Origin: Actinomycetota bacterium
GTDB lineage: Bacteria > Actinomycetota > Actinomycetes > Streptosporangiales > Streptosporangiaceae
Reading direction: 5' to 3'
Length of the DNA stretch: 7,625 nucleotides
Assembly (NCBI GenBank): GCA_003242605.1
Contig: QGUZ01000244.1
Coordinates: 1-7,625 of the forward strand
The notes below the pieces were generated by a model. It was given only the letters and a program-made list of their open reading frames with translations, was not told the origin of the DNA and did no database searches. The position numbers and the translations under genes are program-made. Shown one piece after another: positions 1 to 6,759 of the stretch (its first letter is position 1; each line of letters starts with the position of its first letter).

Positions 1-370
1 CCGCTCGTCCTGGGCCGCCTCCGGCGGCTACGACTTCGTGGCCGAGGCGCTGTTCAACGAGCTCAACGTCGACGGCTTCTTCCTCGAGTACGACGACGAG
101 CGCTCCGGCGGCTTCGAGCCGCTGCGGTTCGTGCCCAAGGGCAAGACGGTCGTGCTCGGCCTGGTCACCACCAAGCGCGGCGAGCCGGAGTCGAAGGACA
201 CGCTCAAGCGCCGGATCGAGGAGGCGAGCAAGTACATCGACGTCGACCAGCTCGCGCTCTCCGGCCAGTGCGGCTTCTCCTCCACGGTCGAGGGCAACGC
301 CCTCACCCACGAGCAGCAGGTCGCCAAGCTCCGCCTCATCGTGGAGACCGCCGAGGAGGTCTGGGGCTGA
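1..370 (+). CDS. Cobalamin-independent methionine synthase-like protein (MetE C-terminal family), 3' part only
   Basis: The frame is open from base 2, so this is the last 122 codons of a gene that begins before the window. The end of the protein carries the MetE-family signature LALSGQCGF followed by STVEGN and a closing ETAEEVWG. The Cys (residue 90 of the fragment) matches the C-terminal zinc ligand that activates the homocysteine thiol in MetE. The stretch FLEYDDERSGGFEPLRFVP followed by VVLGLVTTK fits the short actinobacterial 'methionine synthase II family' proteins, which have only the catalytic barrel of about 370 residues and lack the N-terminal half of true MetE. The expected role is methyl transfer to a thiol, probably homocysteine, in the cytoplasm. 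The methyl donor is uncertain for these short forms, so I give no gene symbol. A strong inverted repeat lies 20 bases after the stop. Confidence 0.88.
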   Translation, partial: RSSWAASGGYDFVAEALFNELNVDGFFLEYDDERSGGFEPLRFVPKGKTVVLGLVTTKRGEPESKDTLKRRIEEASKYIDVDQLALSGQCGFSSTVEGNALTHEQQVAKLRLIVETAEEVWG

Positions 371-389
371 TCCGGCGACGGTGACCGCG

Positions 390-428
390 CCGGGCGCGGG
401 CCGGAGAGCGCGGCGGGCCCGCGCCCGG
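390..428 (+). terminator. Perfect 13-bp GC-rich hairpin after the MetE-like gene
   Basis: Bases 390-402 (CCGGGCGCGGGCC) are exactly complementary to 416-428, with a 13-base loop. The hairpin begins 20 bases after the stop codon at 368-370. No T-run follows, as is common for actinobacterial terminators. It would end the MetE-like transcript, or attenuate read-through into the next gene. Confidence 0.7.
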
Positions 429-464
429 ACGGAGGGGCGCTCGACGACGGAAGGGACACGGACC

Positions 465-842
465 GTGCTCGCGTTCTATGCGGTCGGACTGGGCGTCATC
501 GTCCTCGGCGTCGTGATCATGGTCAACGCCCGGCGCTTCCGGCGGCGCGCGGTGCGGGTGCCCGGGCGGATCGTGGCGATGCGGGTGCGGGGGTCCATGT
601 ATTACCCGGTTGTGGCGTTCACCACGCTCGACGGGCGGTACGTGGAGACCGGCACGAACTTCGGCAGCAGCCCGCCGCCCGGCAGGGTCGGCGACGCGGT
701 GTACGTGCTCTACGACCCGGCCGACCCCGCCCGGGCGCGCGTCGACAGCCTGTCGGGCAGGGGAACCCTGTTCGGGGCGCTGTTCGTCGCCTTCGGCGTC
801 GTGTTCACCGCGATGGCGACCCTGCTCAGCCTCCCGGCGTGA
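465..842 (+). CDS. Small DUF3592 membrane protein
   Basis: This is a 125-residue protein of unknown function. It has a hydrophobic helix at about residues 4-20, a basic patch NARRFRRR just after it, a soluble middle of about 80 residues, and a second helix at about 102-121. The middle part has the DUF3592 pattern: YYPVVAF near 46-52, then GDAVYVLYDPADPARARV at about 76-93. Both ends are membrane-anchored with the small domain between them, on the outer face if the positive-inside rule holds for the RRFRRR patch. I chose the GTG at 465 because AAGGGA (451-456) lies 8 bases upstream. The upstream in-frame GTG at 381 has no ribosome site and would put the whole 390-428 hairpin inside the coding sequence. 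The next gene starts 54 bases later. No specific function can be assigned. Confidence 0.8.
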   Translation: MLAFYAVGLGVIVLGVVIMVNARRFRRRAVRVPGRIVAMRVRGSMYYPVVAFTTLDGRYVETGTNFGSSPPPGRVGDAVYVLYDPADPARARVDSLSGRGTLFGALFVAFGVVFTAMATLLSLPA

Positions 843-884
843 CGCCGCCGGACCCGGGCACATCGGCGGCGGGCGCGCGGGTAG

Positions 885-890
885 TACGTT
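885..890 (+). promoter_or_regulatory. Candidate -10 element for a leaderless ppx transcript
   Basis: TACGTT fits the actinobacterial TAnnnT -10 pattern and occupies exactly -12 to -7 relative to the A of the ppx ATG at 897. No Shine-Dalgarno sequence lies before that ATG. Together these suggest that the mRNA starts at the start codon. No convincing -35 is seen near 862-867. Confidence 0.42.
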
Positions 891-896
891 GCGCAT

Positions 897-1868
897 ATGA
901 GACTTGGCGTACTCGACGTGGGCTCGAACACGGTCCACATGCTGGTGGTCGACGCCCACCCCGGCGCGCGCCCGCTGGCGGCGTACTCCCACAAGGCCGA
1001 GCTGTGCCTCGCCGAGCACCTGGCGGACGGCGAGCGGCTGACGGCGGAGGGCCAGCGGCGGCTGCGCGAGGCGATCGAGGAGGGGCTGCGCATCGCCGAG
1101 GACAAGGGCGTGGAGGACCTGCTCGCCTTCGCCACCTCGGCGGTACGGGACGCCGCGAACGGGCCGGAGGTGCTCGCGCGGATCGCGGCCGACACCGGGC
1201 TGGAGATCCCGGTGCTCCCCGGCGAGGCCGAGGCCCGGCTCACCTTCCTCGCCGTGCGCCGGTGGTTCGGCTGGTCCTCCGGGCGGCTGCTCGTGGTGGA
1301 CATCGGGGGCGGCTCGCTCGAGATCGCCACCGGCATCGACGAGGACCCGGACGCCGCCGTCTCGCTGCCGCTCGGCGCCGGCCGGCTCACCCGCGCCCAC
1401 TTCACCGCCGACCCGCCGCCCGAGGAGGAGGTGCGGCGGCTGCGCCGGCACGTCCGCACCGAGATCGGGCGCGTCGCCGGCGGCATCCTGCGGTACGGCC
1501 GGCCCGACCACGCGGTCGCCACCTCCAAGACCTTCCGCCAGCTCGCCCGGATCGCCGGGGCCGCGCCCTCGGCCGAGGGACCCTACGTCAAGCGGGTGCT
1601 GCGCCGGGACGACCTGCGCGAGTGGACGGTGCGGCTGGCGGGCATGCCCGCGGCCGAGCGCGCCAGGCTGCCCGGCGTGTCGCCGACCCGCGCCCCGCAG
1701 CTGCTCGCCGGGGCGATCGTCGCCGACGCCGCCATGGACCTGTTCGACCTGCCCGAGCTGGAGCTGTGCCCGTGGGCGCTCCGGGAGGGCGTGATCCTGC
1801 GCCGCCTCGACACCATGCCGCATCCGGCGGCGAACGGGGCCGTGGCCACGGTGCCCCTGCCCGCCTGA
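897..1868 (+). CDS. ppx: Ppx/GppA family phosphatase (exopolyphosphatase or pppGpp phosphohydrolase)
   Basis: This 323-residue cytoplasmic enzyme has the ASKHA fold and removes terminal phosphate from polyphosphate or pppGpp. The first phosphate loop is LDVGSNTVH at residues 6-14 and the second is VVDIGGGSLEIATG at 133-146. FATSAVRDA is at 78-86, and PGEAEARLTFLAVRRWFGW at about 108-126 holds the Glu that matches the catalytic acid of the family. Other conserved pieces are LPLGAGRLTR (157-166), ATSKTFRQLAR (208-218) and CPWALREGVILRRLD (291-305). The whole sequence follows the Mycobacterium tuberculosis Rv0496 type as I recall it. The length matches these short forms, which lack the C-terminal HD-like domain of E. 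coli Ppx/GppA. In vivo preference (polyphosphate or pppGpp) cannot be told from sequence. ATG 897 is kept because conserved MRLGVLDVGSN begins there, even though there is no ribosome site. Confidence 0.93.
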   Translation: MRLGVLDVGSNTVHMLVVDAHPGARPLAAYSHKAELCLAEHLADGERLTAEGQRRLREAIEEGLRIAEDKGVEDLLAFATSAVRDAANGPEVLARIAADTGLEIPVLPGEAEARLTFLAVRRWFGWSSGRLLVVDIGGGSLEIATGIDEDPDAAVSLPLGAGRLTRAHFTADPPPEEEVRRLRRHVRTEIGRVAGGILRYGRPDHAVATSKTFRQLARIAGAAPSAEGPYVKRVLRRDDLREWTVRLAGMPAAERARLPGVSPTRAPQLLAGAIVADAAMDLFDLPELELCPWALREGVILRRLDTMPHPAANGAVATVPLPA

Positions 1869-1870
1869 CC

Positions 1871-1888
1871 GGCCCGCCCGGACGGGCC
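1871..1888 (+). terminator. Short GC hairpin just after ppx
   Basis: GGCCCG (1871-1876) pairs perfectly with CGGGCC (1883-1888) across a 6-base loop. It starts 2 bases after the ppx stop codon. No T-run follows, so it is a candidate terminator only. Confidence 0.45.
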
Positions 1889-2039
1889 GTGCCGGTGGCC
1901 GAGACCCGGCGCGTGCGCGACGGCGCGGCGCGCGCCGGTTCGTGCTCCCTCCCGGGTGCCGTACGGCGCTTCCCGGCGGCCGTGCGGCCCCATTTTCCGG
2001 GGGTCACATCCGGCACCGGTTCCGGTGTTCTCCCGCGGT

Positions 2040-2062
2040 GCCGGCCGCGTTCTCCGGCCGGC
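2040..2062 (-). terminator. GC hairpin after the anti-sigma gene
   Basis: GCCGGCC (2040-2046) and GGCCGGC (2056-2062) form a perfect 7-bp stem with a 9-base loop. It lies 6 bases past the stop codon of the - strand anti-sigma gene at 2069-2071. No T-run follows on the - strand. A second small inverted repeat (CACCGG, TT, CCGGTG at 2014-2027) sits just beyond it. Confidence 0.5.
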
Positions 2063-2068
2063 GCGCGG

Positions 2069-2533
2069 TCACCGTGCCAGGTGCCCGTTCACACCATTCG
2101 CGGATACCAAGTGCAGTCTTTCCCCGAGTGCGTCGGGGGCGAAGTGCAGGACCTTTTCCAGATGGACGCTCAGCCCTTTTTCCGGGAAATTCGCGACGAG
2201 CATCGCGTCCGCCAGGTCCTCCATGATCTTCAGGCCGCGCCCGCTCTCGGCGAGGCCCGCGACCTCGGGGACCGCCTCGTCGATGAGGCCGCCGCCCTCG
2301 TCGGTCACCTTGAGCACGCACAGGTCCTCGCAGACCCGGGCCGTCACCGCGTACTCGTCGGCGGCCCGCGCGTGCAACACGACGTTGGTGCAGGCCTCGG
2401 CGAGCATGACCTGAATGTCGTCCCGGACCTCCGGGTCGACCCCGATCACGCCGAGCGCCGCGTTGAGGATCCCCCTGATCACCGGGACGCTCGCGGCGTC
2501 CCGGGGAAGCCGCACTGTGATCACCACCTCCAT
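2069..2533 (-). CDS. RsbW/SpoIIAB-type anti-sigma factor ATPase (HATPase_c fold)
   Basis: This 154-residue protein belongs to the GHKL serine kinase/anti-sigma group. The N box is LAEACTNVVLHA with E46 and N50. The G1 box is VTDEGGG at 76-82, where D78 would contact the adenine. The G2 box is ESGRGLKIM at 96-104. Such proteins bind a stress sigma factor and release it when a partner anti-anti-sigma protein displaces it, often phosphorylating that partner. Neither a sigma factor nor an STAS antagonist gene is adjacent, so the partner is unknown. ATG 2533 is preferred because GGGAGG lies just upstream on the - strand and the conserved fold starts there. The in-frame ATG at 2572 would overlap the candidate promoter at 2563-2586. 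The C-terminal 25 residues after LEKVLHF look like a non-conserved tail. Confidence 0.85.
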   Translation of the reverse strand: MEVVITVRLPRDAASVPVIRGILNAALGVIGVDPEVRDDIQVMLAEACTNVVLHARAADEYAVTARVCEDLCVLKVTDEGGGLIDEAVPEVAGLAESGRGLKIMEDLADAMLVANFPEKGLSVHLEKVLHFAPDALGERLHLVSANGVNGHLAR

Positions 2534-2562
2534 GCCACCTCCCAGAAGGCATATCTCTCGAC

Positions 2563-2586
2563 ATGCCCTCAAGGGGCGGACGAAAC
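2563..2586 (-). promoter_or_regulatory. Candidate SigB/SigF-type promoter of the anti-sigma gene
   Basis: Read on the - strand, GTTT (2586-2583) is followed after 14 bases by GGGCAT (2568-2563). Known stress-sigma promoters of the SigB/SigF group in actinomycetes have GTTT or GnnT, 14-17 bases, then GGGTAT-like. The predicted start near 2556 would leave a short leader of about 23 bases carrying the GGGAGG ribosome site. One base of the -10 differs (C for T). Confidence 0.45.
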
Positions 2587-2593
2587 GTGAATA

Positions 2594-2610
2594 CGCCGGT
2601 ATTTCCGGCG
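2594..2610 (-). terminator. Small perfect hairpin between the STAND ATPase and anti-sigma genes
   Basis: CGCCGG (2594-2599) and CCGGCG (2605-2610) form a 6-bp stem with a 5-base loop. It lies about 20 bases past the stop of the upstream - strand gene. On the - strand it is followed by TATTCACGTTTCG, which is only mildly T-rich. It could end the ATPase transcript and separate it from the anti-sigma promoter. Confidence 0.4.
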
Positions 2611-2629
2611 GGATGGCGGATCCGCGGCG

Positions 2630-4789
2630 CTACGCCGTGCCGCCGGGCACGCCGTGGAGGCCCTCGCCCAGCGCGTAGGCGGCCGCGTCGGACAGCTCGA
2701 GCCGCCTGCCCTCCGCCACCGCGGCCTCGTAGGCGGCGTCGCCGAGGGCCCGCCGGGCGATCCGCACGCACTCGTGGTGCTGCGGCAGGTCGGCGACGTG
2801 CCCGGCATGGGACAGGCCGTACAGGCTCCAGTTCTCCTCCGCGGCCCCGAGCAGGCGGGCGGCGCGCACGGCGTCGCCTCGCTTCGCCGACACCCAGGCG
2901 AGCAGCTCCAGGCTCAGCGCGATGCCGGGCACGTCGTCGAAGAGCCGCCGGGTGCGCAGCGCGTCGCGGGCGTGCGCCCAGGCCGCGTCGAGGTCCCCGG
3001 CCCCGTGCTCCACCATGCCGAGCACGTGCACCGCGATGCTCCGCGCCCACAGCTCCCCGGCCTCGTTGCAGGTGGCGATCGCCTCCTCCAGCAGCGACCG
3101 GGCCTGCTGCCAATCGCCCATGCGGTCATAGACGACCGCGAGCTGCGACAGGCCGACGAGCACGCCGGGGGTGAGCTGGCCGGTGGCGCGGTGCCGCCCG
3201 ATCGCCTCGGTGAGCCGGTTGACCGCGGTCTGGTCCTCGTGCTCGAGCATGGCGACGGTGCCGAGCACGTGCGTGCCGTACCCGGCGGCGGCCTGGTCGT
3301 GCTCGTGCTCGGCCCGGGCCACGCAGGTGTGGGCCATCCGGCGCGCCGCGTCCAGGTCGCCCTGGAGCGCGGCGAGGGCCGCGCACACCCACAGCGCCTT
3401 GGTGCGGTCCGGCGACGGGGCGGTCGCCACCTTCAGGAACCGCTCGAGGTAGTGGCGGCCCTCCCGGAGCAGCCCGGCGGCGAGCCACAGGTACCACAGC
3501 GAGCAGGCCATCTTCAGGCCCGGCTCGTGCTCGGCCGGGCGGCGCAGGCAGTAGTGGAGCGCCACGCGGAGGTTGGGCAGGTCGTGGGTGAGCCTGCGGT
3601 ACCAGTCGATTTGCGAGCGGCCCGCCCAGGCCCGCTCGCCCTCGAGGACGCGCTGCAGGTAGAAGTCCCGGTGCCGCTCCCGGGCGATCGACTCCTCGCC
3701 GCGCTCGCGCAGCCGCTCCCGGCCGTGCTCGGCGACCGCGCCGGGGAGGCGGTAGCGCCGCCCGCCGGTCGGGGTCTCCTGGGGGACCACGATCCCGGCC
3801 CGGATCAGCCCGGGCAGCGGCGCCGGGTCCGCGGCGGGCGGCCCGCCGCGCCGGTGCACGAACTCGGCGGCCCACTGATCGAAGCCCCCGGTGAACACCG
3901 ACAGATCCGCCCACAGCCGCCGCTCGGCCGGCTCGCACAGCTCGTAGGTCCAGTCGATCACGGCGCGCAGCCGCCGCTCCGGGGTGATCGCGCCGGGCGA
4001 CCCCTCGTGCCGCGCGAGCCGCTTGCCGAGCCCGGCGGCGACGACCCCCGCGGGCAGGTGGGCGAGCCGGGCGGCGGCGAGCTCGATCGCGAGCGGGATG
4101 CCGCCGAGCATGCGGCACAGCTCGGCGAGCTCGTCCACATCCCGGCGGTCCGCGGGGCCGGCGGCCTCGCCGGCGCGGTCCGGGCCGGTGGTGTCCGGGC
4201 CGGCGGAGTCCGGGCCGGCGGCGCGGGCGAGCAGCAGCCGCATCGCCGGGGCCTCGGCGGGATCCGCGCCGGGCGCGGGCAGGTCCAGCGGCGGCACCGG
4301 CCGGACCCGCTCGCCGGGCACGCCGAGCGGCGCCTGGGCGGTGACGAGCACGTGCAGCCCGGGGGCCGCCTCCAGCAGGTCCCGCACCAGCGCGGCGCAG
4401 GCGCCGGTGACCGCGCCGCCCCCGTCGAGCAGGTCGAGCAGGATGAGCAGCCGTTTGTCGGCGAGGTAGTCGGCGAGCGCCGCGGCGGCGGGCCGGGCCG
4501 TCTGGTCCTGGGCCCGCAGCGGGTGCAGCACCACGTGGGGCAGCAGCTCCGGGTCGGTCTGGCCGCAGATCTCGACGAACCAGACGCCGTGCGGGAACCC
4601 GTGGCGCGCCCGGTCCGCGGCGGCGCGGGCGAGGCGCGTTTTTCCGATTCCGCGCATTCCGGTCAGCGTCACGAGCCGGGCATCGGCCAGCAGCCGGGCT
4701 ATTTCGGTCAGCTCGCCGTCGCGTCCGATAAAGTCGGACGTGTCAGGAGGCAGGTTTCCCGCCCATCGCTGAATATCCGGCCCGGTCAC
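2630..4789 (-). CDS. STAND/NB-ARC ATPase with TPR repeats, no DNA-binding domain
   Basis: This is a 719-residue protein of the LuxR/AfsR-related STAND ATPase group. NLPPDTSDFIGRDGEL at 12-26 is the usual entry to the ATPase. Walker A is GMRGIGKT (44-51, K50 and T51). Walker B is LLILLD (114-119), but the usual D-N pair is D-L. The sensor motif normally reading TSR is TAQ (150-152). GIPLAIELAAARL (230-242) is the GxP motif. LRAVIDWTYELCEPAERRLW starts the winged-helix part at about 274, and VFTGGFDQWAAEF follows at about 299-310. TPR-like helical repeats fill about 420-650. The protein ends at AAAYALGEG plus 9 residues, where LuxR-type relatives normally go on into the HTH domain. It also has no N-terminal SARP/BTAD domain. 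GTG 4789 is the start: GGGGACGAG precedes it, and the next Met (45) is inside the P-loop. The likely role is a signal-sensing scaffold or a partner of a separate regulator; the ligand is unknown. Confidence 0.87.
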   Translation of the reverse strand: MTGPDIQRWAGNLPPDTSDFIGRDGELTEIARLLADARLVTLTGMRGIGKTRLARAAADRARHGFPHGVWFVEICGQTDPELLPHVVLHPLRAQDQTARPAAAALADYLADKRLLILLDLLDGGGAVTGACAALVRDLLEAAPGLHVLVTAQAPLGVPGERVRPVPPLDLPAPGADPAEAPAMRLLLARAAGPDSAGPDTTGPDRAGEAAGPADRRDVDELAELCRMLGGIPLAIELAAARLAHLPAGVVAAGLGKRLARHEGSPGAITPERRLRAVIDWTYELCEPAERRLWADLSVFTGGFDQWAAEFVHRRGGPPAADPAPLPGLIRAGIVVPQETPTGGRRYRLPGAVAEHGRERLRERGEESIARERHRDFYLQRVLEGERAWAGRSQIDWYRRLTHDLPNLRVALHYCLRRPAEHEPGLKMACSLWYLWLAAGLLREGRHYLERFLKVATAPSPDRTKALWVCAALAALQGDLDAARRMAHTCVARAEHEHDQAAAGYGTHVLGTVAMLEHEDQTAVNRLTEAIGRHRATGQLTPGVLVGLSQLAVVYDRMGDWQQARSLLEEAIATCNEAGELWARSIAVHVLGMVEHGAGDLDAAWAHARDALRTRRLFDDVPGIALSLELLAWVSAKRGDAVRAARLLGAAEENWSLYGLSHAGHVADLPQHHECVRIARRALGDAAYEAAVAEGRRLELSDAAAYALGEGLHGVPGGTA
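4176..4220 (+). repeat. Three in-frame 15-bp tandem repeats inside the STAND ATPase gene
   Basis: The units 4176-4190, 4191-4205 and 4206-4220 share TCCGGGCCGG at the same place and differ at only a few bases. On the - strand they encode repeated A/T-G-P-D-x units (AGPDS AGPDT TGPDR, about residues 191-205). They sit in the variable linker between the sensor region and the GIPLA motif, so the repeat likely only lengthens a flexible loop. Confidence 0.8.
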
Positions 4790-4828
4790 CTCGTCCCCAG
4801 TGCGCCTCGGAAAACACGGAGGGCACCA

Positions 4829-4834
4829 ATCCTA
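4829..4834 (-). promoter_or_regulatory. Candidate -10 element for the STAND ATPase gene
   Basis: On the - strand TAGGAT fits TAnnnT and would start transcription about 33 bases before the GTG at 4789. The 197-base gap (4790-4986) is clearly lower in GC than its surroundings (for example 4801-4870), as expected for a promoter region. No good -35 is found at the right distance, so the call is weak. Confidence 0.33.
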
Positions 4835-4960
4835 ATCCACCCAAGAAGGTAAAAGGTAAGCCCATCCGATGAATCGCTCGAATGTCGCCGGTCAGGGCGG
4901 ATCTCCGAGTTTGCATCACAAACCGGCCTGGCCGGGCGTCGGGACGCGGAGTGAAACCTT

Positions 4961-4986
4961 CCCCGGCCCGCCCCGGGCGGCCGGGG
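4961..4986 (-). terminator. 8-bp GC hairpin directly after the CocE-like hydrolase gene
   Basis: CCCCGGCC (4961-4968) and GGCCGGGG (4979-4986) pair perfectly across a 10-base loop. The hairpin abuts the - strand stop codon at 4987-4989. No T-run follows, so this is a GC-only terminator candidate. It would shield the STAND ATPase promoter downstream from read-through. Confidence 0.55.
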
Positions 4987-6582
4987 CTAGCGCGGCACCA
5001 CGGGCAGGATGACCGCCGAGGGCCGGCGCGGGTCGTGGAAGACCTCCAGCTCGGTGGGGACCATCGTCCCGCCGCCGCCCAGCAGCGGCTCGCCGGTCCC
5101 GGTGTTGCGGGCGATCCGCGGGTAGGCGCCGCCCGCCACGTGCACCCGGATCCGGTGCCCCCGGCGGAACCGGTGCCCGATCGGCCACAGCTCCACCGGC
5201 ACCCGGCGCACCCCGTCCGCATCCGGCGGGGCCACCCCCGGCGCGAGCCGGCGCACCCCCTCGCACACGTTGAGCGACCGCCCGTCGGGGTGCACGTCGC
5301 ACACCCGCACCACCACGTCGGCGTGCTCCCGGCTGGGCCGTACGAAGATCTCGGCGGTGACCGGGCCGATCGCCTCCACGTCCGCGGCGAGCGCCGGGGA
5401 GGTGTAGACGAGCACGTCGTCCCGGGCCTCGAGCGGGCGGTTGTCCCGCGGCTCGGAGTTGCCCACGAGCACCGGGCCGCCGATCACCGGGGTGGGCGAG
5501 CGCGGGTCGTACCGGAACCGGTCCGGCCCCGAGCCGGCCGGGCCGGCCCGGTCGAGGGCGAACCCCGGCTGCAGGTGCCAGCGCTCGGGGCGCATGCCCG
5601 GCACCGGCCAGTCCGGGTGGTCCTGCCACTCGTCCGCCCCCGTGACGTACAGCCGCACCGGGTTGGCGCGCAGGCCGGAGGCGTCGCCGAGCAGGTGCGC
5701 GCGGAACCAGGCGACGGCCTCGGCGTGCGCCACCGGCCAGTGCCGCACGTCCAGGTGGTACCAGGGCCCGATCGTCAGGTACGGCCGGCGGCCGGCCGCC
5801 CGCAGCGCGAGGTAGTCCTTCACCTGCCACGGCAGGAACACGTCGTACCACCCGCCGAGCAGGGTCACGGCCGCCTCGACCTCGCCCACGCGGTCGGAGA
5901 AGTCCCGTTTGCGCCAGTAAGGGGCGGACGGGTCGGCGTGGTGGGTGAGCAGCTCGCGGAAGAACGGCAGCGGCCGCCCCGCGGACAGCAGGTCGAGCTC
6001 GTGCGGCGGCCGCCCGGTGCGCACCGCCCGCCGGGTCAGGCGCGGCGCGAGCAGCGCCCGCGCCCGGCCCAGCGGCCCGTCGAGGCGCGCGGCGAGCGTG
6101 GTCCAGATCAGCGAGGACTCCAGGGCGAACGACCCGCCGATGTAGGCGGCGTCGCGGAACTGCGAGGCGGCCACCTGGACGGACATGGCGGCGAGGTCGC
6201 GGGCGTACGGCGCGACCGCCCACTGGGTGTAGCCGAGGTAGCTCGGCCCGTGCATCGCGAACCGCCCGCCGTACCACGGCCGGGAGCGCAGCCACTCCAC
6301 CGTGGCCATGCCGTCCTCGTGCTCGTCGAGCGGGTCGGGCTCGCCGCCGGAGCCGAACGTGCCCCGGCAGCTCTGCAGCACCACCTGGAAGCCGCGCCGG
6401 GCGAACGCCCAGCCGTAGGCGAGGCCGATCGCGCCGCGCCTGCCGTACGGCGAGCGGATGAGGATCGTGGGCGGCCGGACCATCCCGGCCGGGATGTAGC
6501 GGTCGGCGAGCAGCGTCACGCCGTCCCGCATGGGCACCGGCAGGTCGCGCCTGACGATGACCCGGTGCGCCGCCCCTGGCAT
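4987..6582 (-). CDS. CocE/NonD-family serine hydrolase (X-Pro dipeptidyl-peptidase S15-like)
   Basis: This is a 531-residue alpha/beta hydrolase with a C-terminal jelly-roll domain. VPMRDGVTLLADRY (16-29) opens the fold. Y47 in RSPYG matches the oxyanion Tyr of cocaine esterase CocE. The nucleophile is S114 in HGPSYLGY, the acid is D247 in LLGGWYDVFLPW, and the base is H276 in IGPWYH. These positions are close to CocE (Tyr44, Ser117, Asp259, His287). The beta-rich C-terminal part runs from about 350 to the end (ADVVVRVCDVHPDGRS at 421-436, then GHRIRVHVAGGAYPRI at 475-490). Family members cleave esters, amides or X-Pro peptides; the substrate cannot be read from sequence. No signal peptide is visible with this start, so it is probably cytoplasmic. 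ATG 6582 is chosen because GGGAGG precedes it (3-base spacing) and the family begins about there. In-frame codons upstream to 7020 give low-complexity Arg/Pro/Gly sequence and cross the trp promoter. Confidence 0.87.
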   Translation of the reverse strand: MPGAAHRVIVRRDLPVPMRDGVTLLADRYIPAGMVRPPTILIRSPYGRRGAIGLAYGWAFARRGFQVVLQSCRGTFGSGGEPDPLDEHEDGMATVEWLRSRPWYGGRFAMHGPSYLGYTQWAVAPYARDLAAMSVQVAASQFRDAAYIGGSFALESSLIWTTLAARLDGPLGRARALLAPRLTRRAVRTGRPPHELDLLSAGRPLPFFRELLTHHADPSAPYWRKRDFSDRVGEVEAAVTLLGGWYDVFLPWQVKDYLALRAAGRRPYLTIGPWYHLDVRHWPVAHAEAVAWFRAHLLGDASGLRANPVRLYVTGADEWQDHPDWPVPGMRPERWHLQPGFALDRAGPAGSGPDRFRYDPRSPTPVIGGPVLVGNSEPRDNRPLEARDDVLVYTSPALAADVEAIGPVTAEIFVRPSREHADVVVRVCDVHPDGRSLNVCEGVRRLAPGVAPPDADGVRRVPVELWPIGHRFRRGHRIRVHVAGGAYPRIARNTGTGEPLLGGGGTMVPTELEVFHDPRRPSAVILPVVPR

Positions 6583-6759
6583 GACCCTCCCGTCGGCGAC
6601 CCGCTCGTGCCACTCGCTGATGTACCCGTTGGTAACAGAAGGCGGCCGCGCCGCCAAGGCCGCCCCCGTGCCACGGCCTCGGCGGCCGGCCCCGCCCGCC
6701 GGGCCCGTCCGCGGCGCGCGGCCCGGGCCGGCCGGCACCGACGTTCTTCCCCGGCGCGG

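Noticed and set aside
336..1823. 495-codon - strand frame, and the 839-2590 + strand frame, over ppx
   Set aside because: Both are composition shadows. The 897-1868 frame has every Ppx/GppA motif.
2004..3113. 369-codon - strand frame across the anti-sigma and ATPase genes
   Set aside because: It crosses two well-supported genes in another frame and its product is Arg/Gly/Ala-rich without motifs.
2630..4789. Calling the ATPase gene afsR or a SARP regulator
   Set aside because: There is no N-terminal winged-helix/BTAD region; only the ATPase and TPR parts resemble that group.
2654..4852. 732-codon open frame on the + strand opposite the STAND ATPase
   Set aside because: Biased composition and no recognisable domain; the - strand has Walker A, GIPLA and TPR features in order.
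4869..5016. Small + strand frame starting at ATG 4869 in the gap before the hydrolase end
   Set aside because: Only a distant AAGG upstream, no recognisable product, and it runs through the hydrolase terminator and gene end.
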